Assembly: GCA_963711065.1 (NCBI GenBank)
Contig: CAVQCO010000003.1
Span: 124,001-188,000 of the forward strand
Origin: Bog-473 sp963711065
GTDB taxonomy: Bacteria > Actinomycetota > Acidimicrobiia > Acidimicrobiales > RAAP-2
DNA: 64,000 nt
Direction: 5' to 3'
Within the stretch, counting starts at the first letter, position 1. Each line of letters starts with the position of its first letter. The notes under the pieces are model-generated. The model searched no databases, was not told the origin of the DNA, and saw only the letters and a list, made by a program, of their open reading frames with translations. Position numbers and translations under genes: made by a program. Positions 8,682 through 15,835 of this stretch are shown here, piece after piece.

Positions 8682-8724
8682 GCGCGCTCGGAGGGATTCG
8701 AACCCCCAACCTTCTGATCCGTAG
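8682..8724 (-). repeat. Left attachment-site repeat (tRNA-Arg 3' fragment)
   Basis: 43 bp identical to 24159-24201, covering the tRNA from the anticodon loop to the discriminator. The sequence beyond lacks a matching 5' half, so this is a tRNA remnant typical of the distal end of an integrated element, not a gene. Confidence 0.85.
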
Positions 8725-8768
8725 ATCGGGCTGAGACGAATGACGCGACATGCGAGAAGCGGCCACGA

Positions 8769-8886
8769 GTTGCCGATTCTTCCCTGTGAACAGGATGTTC
8801 GGTGGTTCGCCGATGGCCATCGATTGCCAGCAAGCGACACGGGTTTCCACGGTTCCATCGGCCTTGGTTCTCACGGCCGTTCTCAC
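8769..8886. repeat. Diverged 118-bp repeat, copy 1
   Basis: Aligns without gaps to 22163-22280 at roughly three quarters identity by eye. The best-conserved block is TTGGTTCTCACGGC followed by a second TTCTCAC. It begins about 45 bp inside the left attachment repeat. A short form of the block recurs at 24092-24109 near the right attachment site, so it may be an integrase arm site or a relic of the element end. Confidence 0.6.
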
Positions 8887-9131
8887 ACAGCGGGATCGCA
8901 CAGACTTCGCTCGCCCGTGGCCGCACGTCTCTCTGCCGCCGAGTGCGCCTCACCTGCGACTACCCGTTAGTTGTCTTGGAGTGTTGCCACGGATTCGCAA
9001 TCGCTAGGCCAACATGGTGAGGACCGCATCCGTTCCAGCTATCGCCCAGTCGCTACCGAGCATGATTGGCCATGTCCAGTGCGACCCGCGTGTGGCTTCT
9101 CCGAAATTGGAGGGACCACTCAGGAGCCGAA
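8887..9131. other. Non-coding stretch inside the left island end
   Basis: No reading frame here resembles a protein, and no hairpin or repeat was recognised. With the integrase leader and repeats to its left it makes up the 540-bp gene-poor left end of the island. Confidence 0.5.
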
Positions 9132-9386
9132 TCAATTCGTGCTGTTTGCTTTCTCCTTCGCCATACGAGCGACGAGTTGGCGCGAGTTTCCCCACATTTG
9201 GGCAAGTTTCCCCAGGCTGAGTCCTTCGGAGACGCCGAGCGCGATGATTTCACGCCGGGCCTCATGGCGCGCGTGCTCCAGGGCGTTCAATCTGTCCGTC
9301 AGTTCTTGGCGGACTCTTGGGATCTCCAGCCCGGGAAAGGCATCGGCGACCGATGACCCCTGCTCTATATGCCGCCGAAAATAACG
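9132..9386 (-). pseudogene. Small helix-turn-helix protein remnant without a normal start
   Basis: An 84-codon open frame on the minus strand, ending with TGA at 9132-9134, contains a convincing HTH-like segment (EGLSLGKLAQMWGNSRQLVA) after a charged helix (DRLNALEHARHEARREIIAL). There is no ATG or GTG before this segment and a TAG lies at 9387-9389. A TTG could start a shorter protein; otherwise the 5' end is lost or frameshifted. The pattern fits the C-terminal DNA-binding part of a small phage- or transposon-type regulator. The function is unknown. Confidence 0.35.
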
Positions 9387-9611
9387 CTACGTCGTCTCCG
9401 TTCGACGAAGCGTTCGCTGGTCCCTCACCCCTGTCCAACAGAATGGGCCAGGCCGATTGTGATCGGAGGACCTCCGGCGTTCGCCCCGACTTACGGCAGT
9501 TTCGGTAGATCCGTAACCCGGCCGGCCCCCACTCCTCCCGGAGTGGCTGCGGGCTCAAGTCAACAGGGTCGCGGCGTGGAAGGATCGAGCGATGAGCCGA
9601 GTCCCATCGCC

Positions 9612-9941
9612 ATGAGTGCCACGGACAGTCCCGTCACGGTCTACTGGCGGCCGGGTTGCCCCTATTGCTTCCTACTCCGCTTCAAGCTCCGGCGATCCGG
9701 GATCTCGGTACGCGAGGTCAACATCTGGGAGGACCCCAGCGGCGCAGCCGCTGTCCGGACAATCGCTAACGGGAACGAAACGGTTCCGACGGTCACCGTC
9801 GGGAACTTTGCCATGGTCAATCCGTCAGCGCACCGGGTGATCGACGAGCTCGTCCGTGTGGCACCCGAACTCGCTGGCGAGTCTTCCAGGGCGAGATCGG
9901 GCCGGGCGAGATTCCGGTGGAACACTCGGCGTTCTAGGTAG
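9612..9941 (+). CDS. Glutaredoxin-like / mycoredoxin-like protein
   Basis: 109 residues with the redox motif CPYC at 16-19 directly after a strand (VTVYWRPG), and the cis-proline region ETVPTVTVGN at about 56-65, as in the NrdH/glutaredoxin/mycoredoxin group. Mycoredoxins reduce mixed disulfides between proteins and mycothiol. The ATG at 9612 gives a protein beginning right before the first beta strand; longer in-frame starts add a low-complexity leader. The last 20 residues are basic and not typical of the family. With the MshC-like ligase at 14295 it suggests that low-molecular-weight thiol chemistry is part of the island cargo. Confidence 0.8.
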   Translation: MSATDSPVTVYWRPGCPYCFLLRFKLRRSGISVREVNIWEDPSGAAAVRTIANGNETVPTVTVGNFAMVNPSAHRVIDELVRVAPELAGESSRARSGRARFRWNTRRSR

Positions 9942-10097
9942 GCGAACCCAGCCCGTCAGAACGTGGCGGCTTCAGCATTCTTCTGTCCGGGCAGGTCACG
10001 AGGTCGGACGCGCGGGCTGGAAATGGACGACGTCCATCACAAGATCGCCGAACAGGCTGCCGTGTCAGCGTGATGCCAGGCCGAAACCGCCGACCCG

Positions 10098-10715
10098 CTA
10101 CCGGGGATTGGTGGCGATCCCGGCGCTGAACCAGCTCCAGGGCTTCGGTCCTTTGGCGTAACGCTCCTCGACGTGATCGATGGTGAAACCCGACTCGCGT
10201 AACAGCACCACCGGTTCGCGCGTCAGATGACAGCCGTCGGCGATCCGCCGTTGCCATGGCTCAAGTCGCCGTTGCCACGCGGCAATACCCGGGTCCGGAG
10301 CGAGACCGTGCTCGAGGAAGTGAACCCGGGCGCCCGGGCGCATCACCCGGCGTAGCTCGGCCAGTGCCTGGGGAGCGTCGGGAATGGTGCACAAGGTGAA
10401 GGTTGACAGCGCGCTGTCGCAGCTGTCGTCCTCGAGGGGGATGGACTGCCCGTCGAGACCGATGTGCTCGACCGCCACCCCGGACTGCGTGACCCGTTTG
10501 TCGGCCAGCTTCCGGGCAACGGCCGCAGGCTCGACGGCCAAGACCAGTTCGACATTCGGCGGGTAGAAGTCGACGTTCAAGCCGGAGCCGAAGCCGATCT
10601 CGACGACCCGTCCCACCAGACCCTCGGTCACCGTGGCGCGCCAGCGATGCAAGCCGCTGGAACCGCAGGCCCGGTCGACCAGGCGGGGCAGGACCTGCTC
10701 ACGGTAGAAACCCAC
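10098..10715 (-). CDS. Class I SAM-dependent methyltransferase
   Basis: 205 residues. Motif I (VVEIGFGSGLN, about 37-47), motif II region (LVLAVEPAA), and the later FTLCTIPDAPQALAELRRVM segment give the Rossmann-type methyltransferase fold of the Methyltransf_11/UbiE-like group. The C-terminal HFLEHGLAPD and WFSAGIA pieces are typical of small actinobacterial enzymes annotated as phospholipid N-methyltransferase-like or thiol methyltransferase-like, so the substrate is open. It stands alone between a 156-bp and a 261-bp gap, neither of which holds a recognisable feature. A role in methylating sulfide or thiols is possible from context only. Confidence 0.8.
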   Translation of the reverse strand: MGFYREQVLPRLVDRACGSSGLHRWRATVTEGLVGRVVEIGFGSGLNVDFYPPNVELVLAVEPAAVARKLADKRVTQSGVAVEHIGLDGQSIPLEDDSCDSALSTFTLCTIPDAPQALAELRRVMRPGARVHFLEHGLAPDPGIAAWQRRLEPWQRRIADGCHLTREPVVLLRESGFTIDHVEERYAKGPKPWSWFSAGIATNPR

Positions 10716-10976
10716 GTCGCGCAGCGTAATCGCCTATCGATTCAGGGGCGCTGGCTGGCTTGGTAAAGGGTCGTGGTTTGGAAGGCTCCAGCCGGAGCTC
10801 AGTAGGAGAAGCGGGTCCTCGCATGCCTCGGTGGAGCTTCCTTGGTCTCTTGGCCGGGTACAAGGCGATGTGCCGAGTGGTGCGATCCTGCGGGGTTTCC
10901 GCGTATCCCGCGCAATCGACAAGTCCCAGATAGGCGACCGGTTCACTGCAGCGGTCTCCCCTCAAGCCGACGTGGC

Positions 10977-11876
10977 TCAGAACGATAATGCCGAGCGGAC
11001 GAGCGTGTAGGTGGCGACGGCAACGAGCAGCACGGCGAACCAGCGCAGCAGGGTCGGTGCGCGGGCTCGGCTCGCCAGGTGGTTGCCGGCGACCGCGCCC
11101 ACCAGCCCGGCGGCGGTGAACGGCAGTGCGACCCGCCAGTCGACGCCGGTGGTCGCCAGTCTCGAGGTCAGCGAAACGCCGCAGTTGACGGCAATGACCA
11201 GGAGCGACGTGCCGACGGCGATGGGCATTTCGAAGCCCAAGGCGAGTACGAGGGCCGGGACGATGATGAACCCGCCGCCGACGCCGAAGAACCCGGTCAT
11301 GAATCCGACCACCGTTCCAGCCGCCACCACCTTGGTCACCGTCGATATCCGAAGGCCAACCCCGGGTGGGAGACCCGGGGTGATGGTCGGGTGGTCGTCG
11401 ACCGCAGTGGTGTCCGAATGGCTCGCGGGGCCCGGATCCCGGCTGGTCTGGTCGGCTTGGGTGGTCGGGCCGGAGGACCAACTCATCGCAGCCGCCGCTG
11501 CTGCGAAGCGGTCCTGCGATCGCGCCGTCACCCACATACGCCATGCGGCGATCATCATGACCACGGCAAACGCGGTGAGCAGGACATCGGGGTTGACCGA
11601 CCGGTTCAGGCGTGAGCCAAGCAGAGATCCGGCCACACCGGCCAGGCTGAACCACAGGCCGGCGGCCACCCGAACGCGTCCCGCGCGCCGGTGACCGACC
11701 ATGCCCCCGAGGGCGGCGACGCCAACGATGACGAGCGACGTCGTGATCGCTTCTTTGGCCCCGAGACCAACGACATAGACGAGAGCGGGCACGGCCAGGA
11801 TCGAACCTCCCCCGCCGAGGGCGCCGAGCGCGAGCCCGACGAGCAGCCCCAGGGGCAGAGTGAGGAGGAGCCTCAC
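10977..11876 (-). CDS. TauE/SafE family membrane permease (sulfite or sulfur-anion exporter)
   Basis: 299 residues from a GTG at 11876. Two homologous halves of hydrophobic helices carry the family glycine-rich signatures: GLALGALGGGGSILAVPALVY near residue 12 and GFMTGFFGVGGGFIIVPALVL in the second half. The halves are joined by a hydrophilic loop of about 50 residues. TauE/SafE proteins move sulfite, thiosulfate or organosulfonates across the membrane; in sulfide-detoxification operons they expel the sulfite made by persulfide dioxygenase. The GTG overlaps the stop of the upstream rhodanese gene in a GTGA, indicating translational coupling. A longer in-frame start would overlap the whole rhodanese gene and is rejected. 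Confidence 0.85.
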   Translation of the reverse strand: MRLLLTLPLGLLVGLALGALGGGGSILAVPALVYVVGLGAKEAITTSLVIVGVAALGGMVGHRRAGRVRVAAGLWFSLAGVAGSLLGSRLNRSVNPDVLLTAFAVVMMIAAWRMWVTARSQDRFAAAAAAMSWSSGPTTQADQTSRDPGPASHSDTTAVDDHPTITPGLPPGVGLRISTVTKVVAAGTVVGFMTGFFGVGGGFIIVPALVLALGFEMPIAVGTSLLVIAVNCGVSLTSRLATTGVDWRVALPFTAAGLVGAVAGNHLASRARAPTLLRWFAVLLVAVATYTLVRSALSF

Positions 11877-12238
11877 ACCACCGTGCCCGGCCGCGCGTCG
11901 CCGGTCTCTACGGGCAGTCCGGCTGAGGACCAGGCCTGCATCCCACCACGGAGATTCACGGCATCGAAGCCCGAGCGGACGAGGAGGGACGTCGCCGTGG
12001 CCGAGCGGTTCCCCGACCGGCAGATGACCACCACTCGTCGGTCCCGGGGGAGCGCTGCGAGCCTGCCCTCGAGCTCTCCTAGGGGGACATGGAAGGCACC
12101 AGCGACGTGACCGGCCTGCCACTCGGCCGGTTCACGGACATCGAGGAGCGCCGCACCTCCACGCACGAGAGCGTCGGCCTCCCGCGGGCCGACGTCGCCC
12201 CGGTCCCCGTCCCCATGCTTCCCTTGCAGCCAGCCCAC
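11873..12238 (-). CDS. Single-domain rhodanese (sulfurtransferase)
   Basis: 121 residues from a GTG at 12238 preceded by GGGAGG. The rhodanese fold is shown by LLDVREPAEWQAGHVAGAFH at 31-50 and the active-site loop CRSGNRS with Cys73, which carries the persulfide. Such proteins pass sulfane sulfur to cyanide, thiols or sulfite, for example forming thiosulfate. It is first in a two-gene operon with the TauE/SafE permease and diverges from the rhodanese-dioxygenase fusion at 12377. The shared 138-bp gap contains a CstR/CsoR-type operator, so both directions are likely derepressed together. Confidence 0.88.
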   Translation of the reverse strand: MGWLQGKHGDGDRGDVGPREADALVRGGAALLDVREPAEWQAGHVAGAFHVPLGELEGRLAALPRDRRVVVICRSGNRSATATSLLVRSGFDAVNLRGGMQAWSSAGLPVETGDARPGTVV

Positions 12239-12299
12239 GCGACCTCCCGACGTCCAAGCATCCCTTTCGGATGCCCGGGGATATGTCCGTCTGCGGAAT

Positions 12300-12327
12300 A
12301 TACCCCCTTGGGTATTTTGTTTATACT
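12300..12327 (+). promoter_or_regulatory. CstR/CsoR-type operator with -10 element upstream of the dioxygenase
   Basis: ATACCCCCTTGGGTAT (12300-12315) is a 6-4-6 inverted repeat of the type bound by CsoR/CstR repressors. TATACT at 12322-12327 is a good -10 for the + gene; the operator covers its -35 position. The site lies between divergent sulfur genes. Confidence 0.75.
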
Positions 12328-12376
12328 GCGTGACCGACGAAGTGTGGCCGGTCCCGAGCCACGGAGGATCGAAGCG

Positions 12377-13468
12377 ATGTACCGAGACGCCGAACCGGCC
12401 GAGTTGGCCGCCCGACTGGGCACGTCAGACGAGCCCTTCGTGGTGGATGTGCGCGAGCCGGTCGAGTTTGCCGCCTGGGCAATCCCATCCGCCGTCAACA
12501 TCCCTCTGGGCGAGCTCGCCGGGCGCGTCTCGGAGGTTCCGGCCGATCGTGACGTGGTCACCGTGTGCGCCACGGGGAGTCGTTCGTCGTCAGCGGCCGA
12601 GATACTGAGCCGCACCGGGAGGAAGGTGGCAAACCTCGCCGGCGGCATGGCCGGGTGGGCCACGACCTACGACGCGGTGACCCTCGAGCTCGACGACGTG
12701 CGGGTCGTCCAGGTGCGCCGGCGCGGCAAAGGGTGCTTGTCCTATCTGGTCGGGGCCGGGGACCAGGCGTTCGTCGTCGACCCGTCCGTCGACGCGGAGG
12801 TGTACTCCCGACTGGCCGACGAGCACGGGTGGCGGATCACCCGCGTGTTCGACACCCACCTCCATGCTGATCACCTGAGTGGCGCCCGCCAACTGGCCGA
12901 GGCCGCGGATGCGTACTTGCATCTGAACCCGGCCGATCCGTTCGAGTTCGCCTACGAGCCGCTCGGCGAAGAGGACCGCTTCGAGCTCCCCGGCGGTGTC
13001 ACGTTCCAAGTGGCGGCCATCCACACCCCGGGCCACACCCGTGGTTCGTCGATCTACGTCGTCGCCGACCGTTTCGTGCTGTCGGGTGACACCCTGTTCG
13101 TCGACAGTGTCGGTCGGCCGGACCTCGCCGAACGCGCCGAGGAGTTTGCCCACAACCTGTACCGCTCGCTCCACGAGAAGGTCCTGGCCCTGGCCGACGA
13201 CGTTCTGGTCCTCCCCGGCCACTACGGCGACCACGTCGTCGTCCGGCCGGACCAGCCGGTTGGCGCGACCCTGGGCGAGCTGCGGCAGGCACTTGCGCCT
13301 CTCTCATACGACGAGGAGAAGTTCGTCTCCTGGGCAACAGCCCGATCCGCGCCGCGTCCACCGAACTACGAGGAGATTATCCGGGCGAATATGGGCCAGT
13401 CGGTGGTGCCGCTCACTGCCTTGCGTCAACTCGAGCTCGGCCCCAACCGTTGCTCGGTCTCGGCATAA
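12377..13468 (+). CDS. Rhodanese-persulfide dioxygenase fusion (ETHE1/CstB-like)
   Basis: 363 residues. Residues 1-100 are a rhodanese domain with Cys64 in CATGSRS; residues 105-363 are a metallo-beta-lactamase fold with the iron-binding signature HLHADH at 161-166, HTPGHT (His220), SGDTLF (Asp238) and LPGHYGDH. This is the persulfide dioxygenase subgroup (ETHE1, SdoA), which oxidises glutathione-, CoA- or other thiol persulfides to sulfite. In CstB the rhodanese domain is C-terminal, here it is N-terminal. The ATG at 12377 follows GGAGGATCGAAGCG; longer starts would run into the divergent gene. A CstR-type operator lies 62 bp upstream and the CstR-like gene follows 26 bp downstream. In a mycothiol organism the substrate could be mycothiol persulfide (inference). 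Confidence 0.88.
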   Translation: MYRDAEPAELAARLGTSDEPFVVDVREPVEFAAWAIPSAVNIPLGELAGRVSEVPADRDVVTVCATGSRSSSAAEILSRTGRKVANLAGGMAGWATTYDAVTLELDDVRVVQVRRRGKGCLSYLVGAGDQAFVVDPSVDAEVYSRLADEHGWRITRVFDTHLHADHLSGARQLAEAADAYLHLNPADPFEFAYEPLGEEDRFELPGGVTFQVAAIHTPGHTRGSSIYVVADRFVLSGDTLFVDSVGRPDLAERAEEFAHNLYRSLHEKVLALADDVLVLPGHYGDHVVVRPDQPVGATLGELRQALAPLSYDEEKFVSWATARSAPRPPNYEEIIRANMGQSVVPLTALRQLELGPNRCSVSA

Positions 13469-13494
13469 TCACCAGCAAAAGAAGAGGAGAGGAC

Positions 13495-13764
13495 ATGGAG
13501 CTTCCCGAGGACGTCGTTGAGGACGTACGCAAGCGCCTGCATCGTGTGGTTGGGCAGGTCCAAGGCGTCGAGCGCATGCTCGACGAGGGTCGGGAATGCC
13601 GCGACGTGGTGACCCAAATCTCGGCTGCCACCAAGGCGCTGGAGCAGGCCGGGTTCCGGCTGGTCGCGGCTGGTCTCACCTACTGCCTCCAGAACCCGGA
13701 CGAGGCCGAGGCCGACGGCTACCCGATCGACACCGTCCAGAAGATGTTTATGAAGCTGGCCTGA
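13495..13764 (+). CDS. cstR: CstR-type persulfide-sensing repressor (CsoR/DUF156 family), copy 1
   Basis: 89 residues of the all-helical CsoR/RcnR family (VRKRLHRVVGQVQGVERMLD). The family thiols are Cys35 (GRECRD) and Cys64 (LTYCLQ), 29 apart as in CstR. The position of the copper-ligand histidine of CsoR (about residue 60) is glycine, so copper sensing is unlikely and cysteine persulfidation is the expected signal. It starts at an ATG with AGAGGAGAGG just upstream and is likely co-transcribed with the dioxygenase. It should bind the ATACC(n)GGTAT operators at 12300, 15731, 15763 and 19447. A second copy with the same two cysteines is at 18153. Confidence 0.85.
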   Translation: MELPEDVVEDVRKRLHRVVGQVQGVERMLDEGRECRDVVTQISAATKALEQAGFRLVAAGLTYCLQNPDEAEADGYPIDTVQKMFMKLA

Positions 13765-13825
13765 GGCGAGGACCGACGATGCGTCGCTGGGCGACAATGC
13801 CCCACGCAGCGGCGTGATCGGCGCT

Positions 13826-14290
13826 TCAGCTGGCGAGGCCGTGCGCCCGCAGGAACGCTCGCTGTTCGTCGTGCATCTCGTCGGGGAGCTGCCGAAACCA
13901 GTCGAGGCGACCCTGCACGGTTGTCAGCGTCTCGTCTGGAAGTAGGTGGGTGCGGAACGCCAGACCCACGGGCGAGTCGATGCCCTGTCGGGTGTGGCTC
14001 GGGTACTCGATGTAGCCCTGGAATTCGTCGATGACGACATCGGCGTTGATCTCGTCGAGCGCGACCCGGTGGACAGCAGCGACCAATGGCTCCGCGAACC
14101 GGACCGTTCCCCCTGGGAGACTCCACAGGCCATCGCACGGGCCACCGACCCGGCGGGCCAAGAGCACGCCGAGCTCCGAGCAGATGACAACCTCCACGGT
14201 GAGGCGGGGAACCTTCTGGAAGATCGCCCGGTACTCGGCCTCTGGAAGTGGACCCGTCAGGTCGCCCGCTCTCACCGGGCCTACTTCCAT
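13826..14290 (-). CDS. Nudix hydrolase with degenerate Nudix box
   Basis: 154 residues. Core: VEVVICSELGVLLARR then GLWSLPGGTVRFAEPLVAAV and RVALDEINADV. The glycine start and one glutamate of the Nudix box are present, but the RExxEExGU half reads RVALDEI, as in the GDP-mannose mannosyl hydrolase-like subgroup. These enzymes hydrolyse nucleoside diphosphates linked to another group. Its ATG lies four bases after the MshC-like stop codon, so the two are probably co-translated. The substrate is unknown; a link to nucleotide-sugar or mycothiol precursor metabolism is only a guess from the pairing. Confidence 0.75.
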   Translation of the reverse strand: MEVGPVRAGDLTGPLPEAEYRAIFQKVPRLTVEVVICSELGVLLARRVGGPCDGLWSLPGGTVRFAEPLVAAVHRVALDEINADVVIDEFQGYIEYPSHTRQGIDSPVGLAFRTHLLPDETLTTVQGRLDWFRQLPDEMHDEQRAFLRAHGLAS

Positions 14291-14294
14291 CGCA

Positions 14295-15440
14295 TCACCA
14301 CGGGGGCGACTCCGAGTATTGCAGGCCCAAGAGGCGCATCAAGTCGTGCAATACCTCGCCGTGCGCCTCTCTGGCGACGGCCAGGGCCCGTGGGAGGTCC
14401 AGGTTCTCGAACATGGCTCGCTGCACTTCCTCGAACGCGGCGGAGGATCCTCCCGGCTTTGTCTCGAGGACCCGAAGTTCCTCGAGCTCGTGCTCGGCCC
14501 GGTCGAGTTCGGACTCGTCGAACTCCCAGGACACGTGCCATGGCCGCGACAGGATGATGAATCGGATGGCGGCCGCAGACCAGCGTTCGAGAAGGTCATG
14601 GACGAACACCAGGTTGCCGGTGGACTTTGCCATCTTCTGGCCACCCGCCATCACGGATCCGACATGCATCCAGGATCGGGCGAAGGGCCGCACCCCCGTG
14701 AATACCTCTGCCTGAGCGGCTTCATAGGCGTGGTGCGGGAAGACCAGGTCGGCGCCCCCGGCGTGCAGGTCTACCGTGGCGCCAAACGTCGTGAGCGCCA
14801 TGGCCGTGCACTCCGCGTGCCAACCCGGCCGCCCCGGACCCCACGGGCTCGGCCAGGCCGGCTCGTCACCGATCGAGCGCACCCATAACGCGGCATCGAG
14901 CGAATCGTCCTTGTTCGGATCGTCGGGGTGGCCGCCGCGCTCGGCCGCCAGCGACATTGCCTCTTCGCGGCTGAGTCCCACGGTCTCGTGGACCGCACCG
15001 CCGCGGAAGTAGACAGATCCATTGCGCTCGTAGGCGACCCCGCGGGCCAGGAGCTCGATGGCCAGGGCGATGACGCCGTCGACGTGGTCATGGCTGCGGG
15101 GCTCGAACGCCGGTCGAGAGATGCCCAAGAGATCCATGTCGCGCTCGAAGCGGTAGGACTGTTGGGTCGCCAACGACTTCCATGGCACGCCCCGCTCTTT
15201 GGCCTGGACGAGTAGATGGTCGTCGACGTCGGTGATGTTGCGGCACACCTCGACCGGGTGCCCGGTCAGGCGGAGGACCCGGGCGGCCATATCGGCCCAC
15301 ACGAAGGTGGCGGCATGACCCAGGTGTGTGGTGTCGTACGGGGTAATGCCGCAGATGTAGATCCGTCCCGTGCCCATGAGGGGCAACCGGACGCCGCCGA
15401 TCTGCACGACGCCCGGCGCCTCCTTGTCTTCCCATTCCAT
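14295..15440 (-). CDS. MshC-like cysteine ligase (cysteinyl-tRNA synthetase family)
   Basis: 381 residues from the ATG at 15440; a GTG at 15449 is an alternative. The class I signature reads CGITPYDTTHLGHAATF (residues 30-46), closer to MshC (CGITPYDATHLGHAAT) than to CysS (CGPTVYN...). Zinc ligands Cys30, Cys211 (GWHAEC) and His236 (FPHH) are present, and the KMSKS loop is KMAKS at 269-273. The length matches MshC, which lacks most of the tRNA-binding C-terminus of CysS. MshC joins cysteine to GlcN-inositol in mycothiol synthesis. Being inside an island, it may be a second copy or a variant ligase. It is followed after four bases by a Nudix gene. A true CysS paralogue is the main alternative. 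Confidence 0.72.
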   Translation of the reverse strand: MEWEDKEAPGVVQIGGVRLPLMGTGRIYICGITPYDTTHLGHAATFVWADMAARVLRLTGHPVEVCRNITDVDDHLLVQAKERGVPWKSLATQQSYRFERDMDLLGISRPAFEPRSHDHVDGVIALAIELLARGVAYERNGSVYFRGGAVHETVGLSREEAMSLAAERGGHPDDPNKDDSLDAALWVRSIGDEPAWPSPWGPGRPGWHAECTAMALTTFGATVDLHAGGADLVFPHHAYEAAQAEVFTGVRPFARSWMHVGSVMAGGQKMAKSTGNLVFVHDLLERWSAAAIRFIILSRPWHVSWEFDESELDRAEHELEELRVLETKPGGSSAAFEEVQRAMFENLDLPRALAVAREAHGEVLHDLMRLLGLQYSESPPW

Positions 15441-15730
15441 GGTGTTCACAGAGCCTTTCTCCATGGGCGTCAAACTATCTTGATCATCCCAAGCAACTGT
15501 TCGGGTGTCAGGCTTGGTAATCAGCAGCTGATCGTTGCGCGGCAGATGCCACTGGGGACGCAAACTTCTCGAAGGCGGCCCAGGCCCAGGGGCTCCAACG
15601 GCTATGGGTCCGACGCTGGCACGGTTCTGGCAGATACCCCCGTGGTGCTGACAGGCATCGATGTCGCACGAGGAAATCGTGTCTCTCCGAACGCCGACAG
15701 GAATGGATCCGCCTCGACCATCTGGGCTTG
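15441..15730. other. Intergenic region before the MMPL operators
   Basis: About 290 bp without a convincing gene. It holds a possible operator half-site, GATACCCCCGTGG at about 15632-15644, and the leader of the divergent MshC-like gene. Nothing else was recognised. Confidence 0.45.
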
Positions 15731-15756
15731 ATACCTAGGGGGGTATCATGTTAAGG
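15728..15756 (+). promoter_or_regulatory. Promoter of the MMPL operon with CstR-type operator in the spacer
   Basis: TTGATA (15728-15733), 17-bp spacer and TTAAGG (15751-15756) form a sigma70-like promoter. The operator ATACCTAGGGGGGTAT (15731-15746) overlaps the -35 and fills the spacer, the same geometry as at 19444-19472. Confidence 0.65.
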
Positions 15757-15762
15757 TCACAG

Positions 15763-15778
15763 ATACCCCCCTAGGTAT
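15763..15778. promoter_or_regulatory. Second CstR-type operator, inverted copy
   Basis: ATACCCCCCTAGGTAT is the exact reverse complement of the operator at 15731-15746. The centres are 32 bp apart, three helical turns, so two repressor tetramers would lie on the same face of the DNA. Confidence 0.75.
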
Positions 15779-15835
15779 CTGTGCATCGCTCCTCCTTCCG
15801 GGTGCGGGTGCCGGTCTGATCAAAGGATGCGTCCC

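Noticed and set aside
8662..8901. Short minus-strand frame whose product resembles one at 22092-22826
   Set aside because: The likeness comes from the 118-bp DNA repeat; the frame crosses the tRNA fragment, has no start context and the second copy does not keep a matching gene.
10716..10976. Short frames between the methyltransferase and the TauE/SafE gene
   Set aside because: No codon pattern or motif supports a gene or an insertion-sequence remnant.
13495..13764. Copper sensor CsoR as identity of the DUF156 protein
   Set aside because: The histidine ligand is replaced by glycine, no copper ATPase or chaperone gene is nearby, and the neighbours are persulfide enzymes.
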